DNA from: an uncultured Acetatifactor sp.
GTDB taxonomy: Bacteria; Bacillota; Clostridia; Lachnospirales; Lachnospiraceae
Direction: 5' to 3'
NCBI GenBank assembly: GCA_910578185.1
Contig: CAJTPN010000007.1
Location: 78,354 to 142,353, forward strand
DNA: 64,000 bases
Shown: positions 44,600-53,500 of the stretch, one piece after another
How the letters are laid out: each line of letters starts with the position of its first letter
How positions within the stretch are numbered: position 1 is the stretch's first letter
Made by a program: the position numbers and the translations under genes
Notes under the pieces: generated by a model
Told to the model about the DNA's origin: nothing
What the model saw: only the letters and a program-made list of their open reading frames with translations
Database searches by the model: none

Positions 44600-45097
44600 T
44601 TGGCGGTCGTTGTATTACTTTTGATTGCGGCGTGCGGTTATGATTACACAAAAAACAGAATTCCCAACTTTTTGGCTGTTTTGCTGGCCGTTTGGGGGGC
44701 GGTATGGCGCCTCCCGGACGGCGGAGGGGGACTGGCCTATATAGGACAGGCCGGGCTGACGATGCTGATACTTTATCCGTTTTTTAAAATCGGGGCCATC
44801 GGTGCGGGGGATGTAAAATTATTAGGGGTTACGGCGGGCTGCCTGCCCTTCGAGAAAATCATGATATTCTTATTTGTATCTTTGCTGATTGCGGCAGTAA
44901 TTTCTCTGGTAAAAATGTGGAAAAGGAAGTTTTTTATAGAACGTATGCGATATTTGATCGGATATGTGGCAGATGTGTTAAAAAGCGGCAGCTGGGCACT
45001 GTATCTGAAAAACGAAGAGGACAAAGATCAAGTGAGTATTTGTCTGGCAGGGCCGGTTTTGTTCAGCGTGCTGCTTTATCTGGGAGGTGTATATTGA
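44600..45097 (+). CDS. tadV: Prepilin peptidase TadV/CpaA-like (A24 family), copy 1
   Basis: Membrane aspartic protease of 165 residues that cleaves the leader of the Flp pilin. The two catalytic aspartates are in YDYTKNRIPN (about 14) and IGAGDVKLLG (about 71). About five membrane segments. The TTG at 44600 follows GAGGTGG by seven bases, and gives the N-terminal helix expected of the family; earlier in-frame codons lack a ribosome site. It overlaps the next gene by four bases and opens the Tad operon. A second A24 peptidase lies at 52576. Confidence 0.85.
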   Translation: MAVVVLLLIAACGYDYTKNRIPNFLAVLLAVWGAVWRLPDGGGGLAYIGQAGLTMLILYPFFKIGAIGAGDVKLLGVTAGCLPFEKIMIFLFVSLLIAAVISLVKMWKRKFFIERMRYLIGYVADVLKSGSWALYLKNEEDKDQVSICLAGPVLFSVLLYLGGVY

Positions 45098-46137
45098 GAG
45101 AAACATCTGACAGTGTTATGTTGTTGTGTGATACGGAAGAGGAATATGCACAGCTTATGACAGAATTCTTAAACAGGCAAAAAGGACTGCCTTGGGAATT
45201 ACATACTTATACCAAGGTGGAAGATCTGCTGCGGGAAGAACAGAGCGCAGTAGAAATGTTGGTGGTATCGGAAAGGGCTTTTAGCCGGGAACTTTCTATG
45301 CTGTCTCCGCAAAAGCTGGTAGTTTTAAGTGAAAGTGGAGTTATGAGATGGGAAAACGTCTATTACGTGGATAAGTATCAGGAGGCGGAAGGCGTTTTTA
45401 ATTATCTGCTGAACCTTTACATGGATCGGCTGGAGTCGCAGCCGCCCAGAATTTCGGGTGTGCGCCGAGGACGCAATACTTGTTGGATAGGAAATTATTC
45501 TCCTGTGAAAAGAGGTATGCAGACTTCCTTTGCACTTACTATGAGTCAAATTCTGGCCAGAGAGCACCCGACTCTATATCTGAATTTTGAGTATTGCGCC
45601 GGAATTTCGGAGCTTTTGCCGGATATGCAGACATTGGATATGGCGGATTTGCTCTATTTTCTCAATGCGGAGAAGGACAAGTTTCGATTGCGGATGCAGA
45701 CCATGCTAAAGCGAATAGGTGATTTAAGCTATATCCCGCCCATGAAGGCCGGCCAGAACCTTCTCACCGTCACGGCGGCGGAGTGGCTGGGGCTTCTGGG
45801 AAAAATTGAGGAACTGGGAGAATATGAATATGTAATTCTGGACTTAAGTGAAAGTATGCAGGGGTTATTTGATATTCTCAGAATGTGCTCCAGGGTGTAT
45901 ACCCTCACCAGGGAGGACAGGATTGCCAGGAGTAAACTGCTTCAATATGAACAGGTACTTTCCCTGTGCGAATATGGGGATGTGCTGAACAAGACTCAAA
46001 GGGTAAGTCTTTCTCATATTCACCGGCTGCCGGGAGAACTGGAGCAGCTGACAAAAGGTGATCTGGCCCATTTGGTCAGAGGGCTTATCAGCGATTTGGC
46101 AAAAGAAACAGACACGGAGACAAATGAAAGCAGGTAA
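45094..46137 (+). CDS. tadZ: TadZ/CpaE-like pilus localisation protein
   Basis: Protein of 347 residues: an atypical receiver-like N-terminus (about 1-115) and a ParA/MinD-like domain (about 130-340). The P-loop region reads WIGNYSPVKRGMQTSFAL and lacks the KGGxGKT lysines, while YEYVILDLSESMQ keeps the Walker B Asp. TadZ proteins place the Tad machine at a pole and many have weak ATPase motifs. The TTG start overlaps the previous stop and follows GGAGGTG. Next comes the secretion ATPase. Confidence 0.75.
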   Translation: MRETSDSVMLLCDTEEEYAQLMTEFLNRQKGLPWELHTYTKVEDLLREEQSAVEMLVVSERAFSRELSMLSPQKLVVLSESGVMRWENVYYVDKYQEAEGVFNYLLNLYMDRLESQPPRISGVRRGRNTCWIGNYSPVKRGMQTSFALTMSQILAREHPTLYLNFEYCAGISELLPDMQTLDMADLLYFLNAEKDKFRLRMQTMLKRIGDLSYIPPMKAGQNLLTVTAAEWLGLLGKIEELGEYEYVILDLSESMQGLFDILRMCSRVYTLTREDRIARSKLLQYEQVLSLCEYGDVLNKTQRVSLSHIHRLPGELEQLTKGDLAHLVRGLISDLAKETDTETNESR

Positions 46138-46211
46138 TTCACAGGCAATGAAGTATTCTGTGGATAAGATGCTTATGAAAAGAGATTATTGTGGGAAAGG
46201 AGAGGGGGTAA

Positions 46212-47429
46212 ATGGAATATTTGGAATTGAAAAAATGGCTGAGGCAAAAAGTGCAGGAGAAGATGGATTTCGTAAAAGACTATTCTGACCCAGAGGTGGA
46301 AGATACCATAGATGAAGTAATTCTGGAGCAGGAAAAGTTGTTGATTTTGCCGGTGGAGAGCAGAAGGAGACTTAAAAAGGAGCTTTTTGATTCCCTGCGC
46401 AGACTGGATGTTTTGCAGATATTCGTAGAAGACGCTACGGTTACGGAAATTATGATTAATGGTAAGGATCATATTTTTGTTGAGCAGGAGGGGAGACTTC
46501 GGGAGCTGGATGTGGGATTCGATTCTACGGAAAAACTGCAGGATGTAATTCAACAGATCGTGGCGGGCTGCAATCGTGTGGTAAATGAGGCGTCTCCTAT
46601 AGTGGATGCCAGACTGGCTGACGGTTCCAGGGTGAATATTGTCATGAATCCTGTGGCGCTCAACGGCCCCATTGTTACCATAAGGCGTTTCCCGGAAAAA
46701 GCAATCACAATGGAACATCTGCTTCAATTAAATTCAATTTCCCGTGAGGCTGCGGCTTTTCTGGAAACACTGGTAAAAGCCAGATACAATATTTTTATCA
46801 GCGGTGGAACCGGAAGCGGAAAAACGACCTTTCTGAATGTTCTGTCAAATTATATTCCATCGGAAGAAAGAGTAATCACCATTGAAGACAGTGCGGAGTT
46901 ACAGCTGCAGGGGCTGACCAATCTGGTACGATTGGAAACACGTAACGGCAATGTGGAGGGCTGCCATGAAATTACCATACGGGAATTGATCAGGGCTTCG
47001 TTGCGGATGCGCCCGGACAGAATTATTGTCGGGGAAGTTCGCGGAGCAGAAGCTATTGATATGCTTCAATGTATGAATACCGGGCATGACGGTAGCATGT
47101 CAACAGGACATGCCAACAGTGCTAGGGACATGCTTGGCAGGTTGGAAAATATGGTTTTGATGGGAATGGAGCTGCCCTTGGTGGCCATCCGTCAGCAGAT
47201 TGCTTCTGGAGTGGACATCATTGTACACTTGGGCAGACTTAGGGATAAGTCCAGAAGAGTATTGGAGATCACCGAGGTGGTGGGCTGTTTGAATCAGGAA
47301 ATACAATTAAATTCTTTATTTTCTTTTGAAGAGACAGGGGAGGACAGCAAGGGGAAAATTGTTGGCAGGCTTGGGAAAAAGGGGGCGTTGATTCATGAAA
47401 ATAAACTTAAGGCAGCAGGATTATCGTAA
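46212..47429 (+). CDS. tadA: TadA/CpaF secretion ATPase
   Basis: Hexameric ATPase of 405 residues that powers Tad pilus extrusion. The N-terminal domain (1-130) precedes Walker A GGTGSGKTTF (about 198), Asp box (VITIEDSAELQ, about 218), Walker B/His box (RPDRIIVGEVRGAEA, about 263) and the GHDGSMSTGHANS motif (about 290). AAAGGAGAGGGG precedes the ATG. It overlaps tadB by 35 bases. Confidence 0.93.
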   Translation: MEYLELKKWLRQKVQEKMDFVKDYSDPEVEDTIDEVILEQEKLLILPVESRRRLKKELFDSLRRLDVLQIFVEDATVTEIMINGKDHIFVEQEGRLRELDVGFDSTEKLQDVIQQIVAGCNRVVNEASPIVDARLADGSRVNIVMNPVALNGPIVTIRRFPEKAITMEHLLQLNSISREAAAFLETLVKARYNIFISGGTGSGKTTFLNVLSNYIPSEERVITIEDSAELQLQGLTNLVRLETRNGNVEGCHEITIRELIRASLRMRPDRIIVGEVRGAEAIDMLQCMNTGHDGSMSTGHANSARDMLGRLENMVLMGMELPLVAIRQQIASGVDIIVHLGRLRDKSRRVLEITEVVGCLNQEIQLNSLFSFEETGEDSKGKIVGRLGKKGALIHENKLKAAGLS

Positions 47430-48165
47430 GTATCATTGGAAAAAGGGAGAAAAAATCAGAACGATTATTATCTGCGGAGGCATAACGGGAATTTTGGCAT
47501 ACTTTTTTTATCGAAGCGTTCTGGCAATTCTGCCCCTTTCCGGGGCAGGGATATATGCGTTTGCCGCCATTGGAAAAAAGAAAGCAACAATGGAAAGGGA
47601 GGAACTTACGGCCCAGTTCAGGGAGTGTATTTTGGCAGTTTCCACATCTCTGCAGGCAGGGTATTCCGTTGAAAATGCTTTTTTGGATTCCAGACAGGAT
47701 ATGGCGCTGATGTATGGAGAAGGGGCGCTTATATGTGGGGAGTTGGACATAATCAGACGTGGACTGACAATCAATATTTCTCTGGAGGAGCTTTTGCTTG
47801 ATCTGGCAAATCGAAGCGGCTGTGAAGACATCGCCCAATTTGCTCAAATCTTTGCGCTGGCAAAGAGAAGCGGAGGAAACATGGCGGAAATTATCAGAAG
47901 TTCTGCAAATCAGATCGGAAAGCAGATAGAGCTGCGCCAGGAACTTAAGATGCTCCTAGGAGGCAGGAGGATGGAGCTTGCCATAATGGAGGTGATGCCA
48001 TTTGGAATGCTACTTTATATCGACTTGGGAAATCCAGGATACTTCGCCCCTCTGTACCACAACCTGACCGGAGTGGCGATTATGACAGGATGCCTGGCAG
48101 TTTATTTGGGGGCGTATTTTATGGGGGAACACATCCTGGCTAAGACAGCGCATGCCGGAGGATAA
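47395..48165 (+). CDS. tadB: TadB inner-membrane platform protein
   Basis: Type II secretion F-domain protein of 256 residues, with two N-terminal membrane helices (about 22-60), a cytosolic bundle (SLQAGYSVENAF, GCEDIAQFAQIFALAKRSGGN) and two C-terminal helices. With TadC it forms the inner-membrane platform turned by TadA. Its start lies inside the end of tadA, so translation is coupled. Confidence 0.9.
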   Translation: MKINLRQQDYRKYHWKKGEKIRTIIICGGITGILAYFFYRSVLAILPLSGAGIYAFAAIGKKKATMEREELTAQFRECILAVSTSLQAGYSVENAFLDSRQDMALMYGEGALICGELDIIRRGLTINISLEELLLDLANRSGCEDIAQFAQIFALAKRSGGNMAEIIRSSANQIGKQIELRQELKMLLGGRRMELAIMEVMPFGMLLYIDLGNPGYFAPLYHNLTGVAIMTGCLAVYLGAYFMGEHILAKTAHAGG

Positions 48166-48213
48166 AAGGGCGAGGGGATGAAGAGATGAAACTATGAATA
48201 GAAAGGCACAAGT

Positions 48214-49653
48214 ATGTTTTGGATTGCGATAATAATGGCAGGAAGTTCTTTGATATTACTGTTTGCGGCGAGGAAGGAGGCGGTGCCCTTGGAGGGTTCC
48301 ACCCTTTTAAAACCCTTTTTAAAGATGTCCCAGTATCTTTTAAAAAGAATCTGGCAATGGTTTCCAAAGCTTTTTTCATCCACGCAAGTGATGAAAGATT
48401 TGACGGTATTACATCCGGGAGAAGCAAAAGAATATCTTCAAACTACATATTATGTCAGAAAAACGGCTTTATGCCTGGCAGTGGTGTGGGGAGGAACGCT
48501 GTTTGGAGCTGCAGTGGCGATTGGCGTCAAAGATGACTTGATCTTAGGAGAAAACGGAGAGATTGCCAGATGGGAATATCAGGAGGGGAGAAGAGAAATC
48601 AATATTGCTGCAGATTATGGGGAGACGCAAATGAATTTCAGGATACAGGTGGACCCCAGGCAGCTCACGGAGGAAGAGGCAAAAAAATTATTCGAAAAAT
48701 TTCTGAAAAATCTGCCGGAGCTTGTGCTGAATGGCAATGAGAGCCTGGAGCATATTACAACGGATCTGAGCCTGGAGGAAGAATATGAGGGATTTCCGAT
48801 CGTGGTGGAATGGGAAAGCCGGAGGCAGGAGGTTGTGACCAACACCGGGCATGTATTACCGGTGGAGAAGGAAGAGCAAGTGGAACTTTCAGTTCGTTTA
48901 AAGTATGGGGAATATGTCAGGCAGGAAGCATTCTTTGTTGTGGTAATACCGCCGGTACTTTCTGAAGAAGAGCGGATTTACAGGGAGATGGAGGAATTGT
49001 TGATTCAATCTCATGATGAAAGCCTGGAACAAGAAAAGTGGTTGCTTCCGGCACAGCTTCGCGGTATCAGTATTCACTGGAGACAACTTATGGAGGATAA
49101 CAGCTTACTGGTGTGGGCAGCGTCAGTTGTTGTTGCGGCACTGGTGTATCTGTTTTCAGATAGGGATTTGCACGGACAGATAGAAAAAAGGAAAAAGAGT
49201 CTGCGTTGGGAGTATCCGGAGATTGTACATAAACTGGTGTTGTTTGTGGGGGCAGGTATGACAATCCGCGGCGCCTTTCAGAAAATTGCAGGAGATTATG
49301 AGACAAAGCATGGGGGAAGGGAGAAAATGCAGCCGGCGTATGAGGAAATGTTATATACCTGCAGAGAACTGCATGGAGGAGTTTCCGAGGGAGCATCCTA
49401 TGAGCATTTTGGCAGGAGAACAGGCCTGCAGGAATATATCAGATTATGTACGCTTTTGACGCAGAATCTAAAGAGGGGGAATCGCACACTGCTGGAACGA
49501 CTTCGGGAGGAAGCGGACAAAGCGGCGGAAGAACAATTGCAGCAGGGAAGGAAATTGGGTGAGGAGGCGGGAACAAAGCTTTTGATTCCAATGGTGTTAA
49601 TGCTGGCGGTGGTGATGGTGGTAATAATGATTCCGGCATTTTCTAATATATAA
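48214..49653 (+). CDS. tadC: TadC-like platform protein with large inserted domain
   Basis: Protein of 479 residues against about 280-300 for ordinary TadC. A first membrane segment at 3-20, a second near 88-108, then about 195 residues of soluble, beta-rich sequence (about 110-300: VEWESRRQEVVTNTG, VELSVRLKYGEYV, FFVVVIPPVL), a membrane helix (about 303-322) and the normal T2SF domain (about 335-470: GMTIRGAFQKIA, LHGGVSEGASYEHFG, LKRGNRTLLERL). The insert lies between two membrane helices and would face outside the cytosol. The ribosome site (AAAGG) is weak. It sits where TadC belongs. Confidence 0.8.
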   Translation: MFWIAIIMAGSSLILLFAARKEAVPLEGSTLLKPFLKMSQYLLKRIWQWFPKLFSSTQVMKDLTVLHPGEAKEYLQTTYYVRKTALCLAVVWGGTLFGAAVAIGVKDDLILGENGEIARWEYQEGRREINIAADYGETQMNFRIQVDPRQLTEEEAKKLFEKFLKNLPELVLNGNESLEHITTDLSLEEEYEGFPIVVEWESRRQEVVTNTGHVLPVEKEEQVELSVRLKYGEYVRQEAFFVVVIPPVLSEEERIYREMEELLIQSHDESLEQEKWLLPAQLRGISIHWRQLMEDNSLLVWAASVVVAALVYLFSDRDLHGQIEKRKKSLRWEYPEIVHKLVLFVGAGMTIRGAFQKIAGDYETKHGGREKMQPAYEEMLYTCRELHGGVSEGASYEHFGRRTGLQEYIRLCTLLTQNLKRGNRTLLERLREEADKAAEEQLQQGRKLGEEAGTKLLIPMVLMLAVVMVVIMIPAFSNI

Positions 49654-49692
49654 ATGTCAGATAAAGACAATAAATAAAAGGAGGAAAGTACA

Positions 49693-49920
49693 ATGAAGAA
49701 AGATATTATGGAAAGTGAACAAGTCAGGGAGGAAATGAAGGAAACAGAAAAACTGAAAGGAATCCGCCAACTGCTTTCGGAAGAAGAGGGGATGGGGACA
49801 GTGGAAATTATTCTGATTATAGTGGTTTTGGTGGGATTGGTGATTGTGTTCAAGAATCAGATCACACAGGTAGTCAATAATATTTTCAATAAAATTACAT
49901 CACAGACAAATAAAATCTGA
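49693..49920 (+). CDS. flp: Flp-type pilin
   Basis: Major pilin candidate of 75 residues: a long charged leader (1-37, LLSEEEGMG) is followed by the hydrophobic helix TVEIILIIVVLVGLVIVFK with Glu at the position expected of Flp pilins, then the polar tail NQITQVVNNIFNKITSQ. Cleavage should be after Gly near 36 or 38 by one of the A24 peptidases. GGAGG lies nine bases upstream. Confidence 0.88.
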   Translation: MKKDIMESEQVREEMKETEKLKGIRQLLSEEEGMGTVEIILIIVVLVGLVIVFKNQITQVVNNIFNKITSQTNKI

Positions 49921-49989
49921 AACAATTCGTTCTCAAGGTGAAAGGTGAAACGGAATAAAGTTTAAGTGAGATCGGGAAGGGGATGGAGC

Positions 49990-51474
49990 ATGTCTGACAG
50001 TGGGTTCAATTCTTGGGAAGAAAAACAATTTTATAATGCATATCTTACGGTATGGATGGCTCTTTGTCTGACACTGGTTCTCTCTCTGTTCCTGGTCATG
50101 CTCGACGGGGTGCGAAGAAACGGCGCAAGGCTGGAGACGGAGTGTGTTGCGGAAATAGGTTTGCAGAGTATTATGGCGGAGTATCACCGGGAACTGATGA
50201 GACAGTATAATTTATTTGCCATAGATGCGTCGTATGGTACGGCATTTTGCAGCAAAACCAATGTGGAAGCACATTTAAGAAAGTATTTGGAGAAGAATCT
50301 CAGTTATGAGGATATTTTTCTCTCTGATTTTATCTATAGAGATTTTCTGGCTCTGCATTTGGAGCGAACGGAATTGCAAAAAATATCAATCCTCACGGAT
50401 CATGCGGGGGGAGTATTTCGCAGATGTGCCATAGAGGCAATAAAGGACGATGTAGGGCTGGGGTTGTTGGAGGAAATACAGGAATGGCTGCGGATTGTTA
50501 AAGTAAATGGACTGGAGGAAGGCCGACAGGAGCAGATCAAGAGCGAATTGGATGAGGAAATTGACAGCTATGACGGCATGGAAATAGAGATTGAAGAGAA
50601 TGTGTGGGAAACCATGTATGTTGACAATCCGACGAGATCATTGGAAGAAAAGAGAAAAGAGGGGATATTGAAGCTGGTTGTGGGAGAAGAGGAGGCATTG
50701 TCACAGAAGGTTTTGCACACGGAAAATCTGATAGGAAATCGGATGCGTCAGGATCAGATAAATTATGGAAATATGCCGCAGAAAGAGCAGACGGGAATGG
50801 AGAGTTTGATAGAAAAATTTTTTTTTCAAGAGTATCTGCTCTGTTACATGGGGCGTTACGGCATGCCAAAGGATCAGGGTGCATTGAGTTATCAGATGGA
50901 ATATGTGATTGCGGGGAACGAAAGCGATGTGGATAATTTAAAAAGCATTGCCAATCGAATTTGTGCAATCAGGGAAGTGGCAAACGCGCTGTATCTGATG
51001 TCTGATGAAGAGAAGATGACGGAGATACAAGTGGCAGCGGAGCTGGTATGTACCCTGATCACGTTGCCGGAACTTACACCGCTCCTTGAGGCGGTAATTC
51101 TTCTTGGCTGGGCATACGCAGAAAGCGTCTATGATGTTAAATCGCTTCTGGCGGGAGGAAAAATACCGCTTTTGAAGGATCGGGACAGCTGGCATTACGG
51201 TCTGTCTGCGGCTTTGGGAGGAGACTTGAAAGAAGATACACAGGAGGGAGAGGGGCTGTGTTATGAGGACTATATGAGAATATTTATGATGTTTATGGAT
51301 ATTGACGTTATGACGGCCAGGGCAATGGATGTGGTGGAAGCAGATATCAGAAGCACGCCGGGAAATGCGTTGTTCAGATTGGACGGCTGTTATGAGGCTT
51401 TAGAAGCATATATACATATTGGCAGTTCATATGGGTATGAATTTGAGATAACCAGGCAAAAAAGTTATCATTGA
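49990..51474 (+). CDS. TadE/TadG-like large pseudopilin (DUF5702-like)
   Basis: Protein of 494 residues with an N-terminal membrane helix (about 20-42, WMALCLTLVLSLFLVMLDGV) and a large extracytoplasmic helical part, as in DUF5702 proteins that follow Flp pilin in clostridial Tad loci. The segment AYLTVWMALCLT replaces the usual FTVEA. It probably starts or caps the pilus. ATG 49990 has GGAG close by; a GTG at 49966 would add eight residues. Confidence 0.7.
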   Translation: MSDSGFNSWEEKQFYNAYLTVWMALCLTLVLSLFLVMLDGVRRNGARLETECVAEIGLQSIMAEYHRELMRQYNLFAIDASYGTAFCSKTNVEAHLRKYLEKNLSYEDIFLSDFIYRDFLALHLERTELQKISILTDHAGGVFRRCAIEAIKDDVGLGLLEEIQEWLRIVKVNGLEEGRQEQIKSELDEEIDSYDGMEIEIEENVWETMYVDNPTRSLEEKRKEGILKLVVGEEEALSQKVLHTENLIGNRMRQDQINYGNMPQKEQTGMESLIEKFFFQEYLLCYMGRYGMPKDQGALSYQMEYVIAGNESDVDNLKSIANRICAIREVANALYLMSDEEKMTEIQVAAELVCTLITLPELTPLLEAVILLGWAYAESVYDVKSLLAGGKIPLLKDRDSWHYGLSAALGGDLKEDTQEGEGLCYEDYMRIFMMFMDIDVMTARAMDVVEADIRSTPGNALFRLDGCYEALEAYIHIGSSYGYEFEITRQKSYH

Positions 51475-51493
51475 TACAAGGAGGTGAATGGTG

Positions 51494-52537
51494 ATGTCCC
51501 TTTTATGGATCGGTCAGAAGAAAAAGAAACCGTTGATCATTCAAAGACAACCTTCTCCGACAAAAAAGATAAAACATGGGGATTCTGCCCGGAATCCTGT
51601 ACTTCCCCCGGACTGCGCAGCAGGCTGTGAGTCCGTTTGCGACTGTTCCATAAAGGGGATATCACTGTCTGCCTCCGAGGTACAGAGAAACGGTATTGTG
51701 GCGGTAATTTGGCACAGGGTATTTTCGTTTGAAATGTCGGCAGGTATGACTGTGGAAGCTTCTGTTTTGCTGCCTTTGTTTCTGCTCTTTTTTCTGAATC
51801 TTGGATGTGCGATTGAAATGATTAGACTTCATGGCAATGTGCAGATGGCATTATGGCAGACTGGAACAGAATTGTCTGTCTATGGTTATGCAGTATATAG
51901 CGGAGAATTGCCGGAGGATGGGAAATCCAAAGAGGCGTGGTGGAAGAATCTGGCGGGCAAGGTGTTTGCGTCAACATATGTAAAGGCGCGGCTGACAAAC
52001 TTTTTGGGAGAGGACTATTTGAATGAGGCGCCTCTTACCAAAGGAGCGGAAGGACTTCAAATGTGGGAAAGTCGGGTGTATGAACAGGGAGATGAAATGG
52101 ATTTATTGGTTACTTATGCCGTGTCCCCTTGGAGCAGTCTGGCAGGATTCCTTTCTTTTCGGATGGCCAACAGATACTATACACATATATGGAATGGCTA
52201 TGGATTGTCGGAGGCAGCAGGTGAAGAAGCGAAGACGGTTTATCTTGCAGAAAACGGGGTGGTATACCACTTAGACAGGGATTGCACACACTTACGGTTC
52301 TCGGTGCGAAAGATCCCGTGGACTGAGCTTGGAGGAGCCAGAAATCAATATGGCAGGAGATACCGGGCCTGTGAGAAATGTATTGGGGGCGCACTTCCGG
52401 ATACAATCTATATTACACAGGAAGGGAATCGTTATCATTATAGCAGGGAATGTTCCGGGTTGAAACGAACAGTAAGCTCCGTTCGTCTGGAAGATACGGC
52501 AGAGTTGCGACCATGTGGCAGGTGCGGTACCAAGTGA
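51494..52537 (+). CDS. TadE-like pseudopilin with two Cys-rich C-terminal repeats
   Basis: Protein of 347 residues. A basic, disordered leader with several Cys (1-75) precedes the pilin-like helix MTVEASVLLPLFLLFFLNLGCAI in two parts (about 85-108), which has the TVEA of TadE. A globular part follows. The C-terminus (about 255-347) holds two copies of YH-x4-C-x2-L ... Cys-x2-Cys: VYHLDRDCTHL with CEKC, and RYHYSRECSGL with CGRC. This looks like a pair of small metal or disulfide units outside the cell. AAGGAGGTG lies just upstream; GTG 51491 and ATG 51488 are alternative starts. Confidence 0.75.
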   Translation: MSLLWIGQKKKKPLIIQRQPSPTKKIKHGDSARNPVLPPDCAAGCESVCDCSIKGISLSASEVQRNGIVAVIWHRVFSFEMSAGMTVEASVLLPLFLLFFLNLGCAIEMIRLHGNVQMALWQTGTELSVYGYAVYSGELPEDGKSKEAWWKNLAGKVFASTYVKARLTNFLGEDYLNEAPLTKGAEGLQMWESRVYEQGDEMDLLVTYAVSPWSSLAGFLSFRMANRYYTHIWNGYGLSEAAGEEAKTVYLAENGVVYHLDRDCTHLRFSVRKIPWTELGGARNQYGRRYRACEKCIGGALPDTIYITQEGNRYHYSRECSGLKRTVSSVRLEDTAELRPCGRCGTK

Positions 52538-52575
52538 TATGAAATTTTATGCCCATGTCAGAAAGGAGATTATGC

Positions 52576-52998
52576 ATGTGGAGCGTATGGATTATAAGAA
52601 TCTGGCTCTTAGGAATCAGTTTGACGGATATAAAATGCCGTAAAATACCGGTGTGGTCGCTTGCTCTGGGTGGAGGAATTGCGTTTTTTGCACTGTTAGA
52701 TCAATTTTATAACGGAAACCTGGATTTTAATAACATAATAAAAGGTATGCTGCCGGGGATTTTGCTGTTGGTTTTTGCGATTGCGACACAAAAGGCTGGG
52801 TATGGTGATGGAATTGTTCTGTTGCTGCTGGGCATGGTAGCGGGAGGAGGGAAGGCTTGGCTTCTTTTGGGGGTAAGTTTGTTTTTCGTTTCGGCAGCGT
52901 CTGTGGTATTGCTTGTGCTGCGCAAGGCCGGGCGAAATATGACGATCCCATACCTGCCTTTTTTGACAGTGTCGGGGCTGCTGACTGGTATCTATTGA
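52576..52998 (+). CDS. Prepilin peptidase (A24 family), copy 2
   Basis: Membrane aspartic protease of 140 residues with about five hydrophobic segments. The catalytic pair is Asp in LTDIKCRKIPVW (about 15) and Asp in GYGDGIVLLLLG (about 73). It is shorter than copy 1 (44600) and lies between two pseudopilin genes. GGAG seven bases upstream supports the ATG at 52576; an in-frame ATG at 52549 has none. The two copies may process different substrates, the Flp pilin and the TadE/G-type pseudopilins. Confidence 0.8.
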   Translation: MWSVWIIRIWLLGISLTDIKCRKIPVWSLALGGGIAFFALLDQFYNGNLDFNNIIKGMLPGILLLVFAIATQKAGYGDGIVLLLLGMVAGGGKAWLLLGVSLFFVSAASVVLLVLRKAGRNMTIPYLPFLTVSGLLTGIY

Positions 52999-53016
52999 CA
53001 ATAAAAGAGGAGAGAT

Positions 53017-53469
53017 ATGAAAGAAAATGCTTATTTTACCGTGGAGGCCGCATTGGTTCTTCCGATTGCCCTCAGTGTGCTTTTGTTTGTCATTTATATG
53101 ATGTTGTTTCAATATAACAGATGTCTGATGGAACAGGACTTGGGGGCGTTGGCAATGTGGGGAAGCTGTCAGGAAATATCCGATAATGCGGTATTGGAGA
53201 CGAGGATCAGGCAACGCATAGAGAAAATATACAGGGAGAAATACGTTGCATGGAAAGTGACAGGATTGGATGCAATATGGGAAAGAAACCATTTTAAAGT
53301 AAAGGGAGCGGGGCGAATTACATTTCCTGTTCCGGGATGGAATTTCTGGAGTGATGAGGAAGTGTGGGAAACAGAAACAGAATTTGATTTTTGCCAAATG
53401 TCGCCAGTGACATTTATTCGGCTTTGCCGCAGAGTAAAGAGTGGGGGCATGGAAACAACAAATAATTGA
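53017..53469 (+). CDS. tadE: TadE-like minor pseudopilin
   Basis: Protein of 150 residues with the typical N-terminus AYFTVEAALVLPIALSVLL, where Glu follows TV as in TadE, and a globular periplasm-side domain. It should be processed by an A24 peptidase and help pilus assembly. AGGAGAG precedes the ATG by two to three bases. Confidence 0.85.
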   Translation: MKENAYFTVEAALVLPIALSVLLFVIYMMLFQYNRCLMEQDLGALAMWGSCQEISDNAVLETRIRQRIEKIYREKYVAWKVTGLDAIWERNHFKVKGAGRITFPVPGWNFWSDEEVWETETEFDFCQMSPVTFIRLCRRVKSGGMETTNN

Positions 53470-53500
53470 CGGAATAAGAAGAAAGGTGGGATAAAATATA

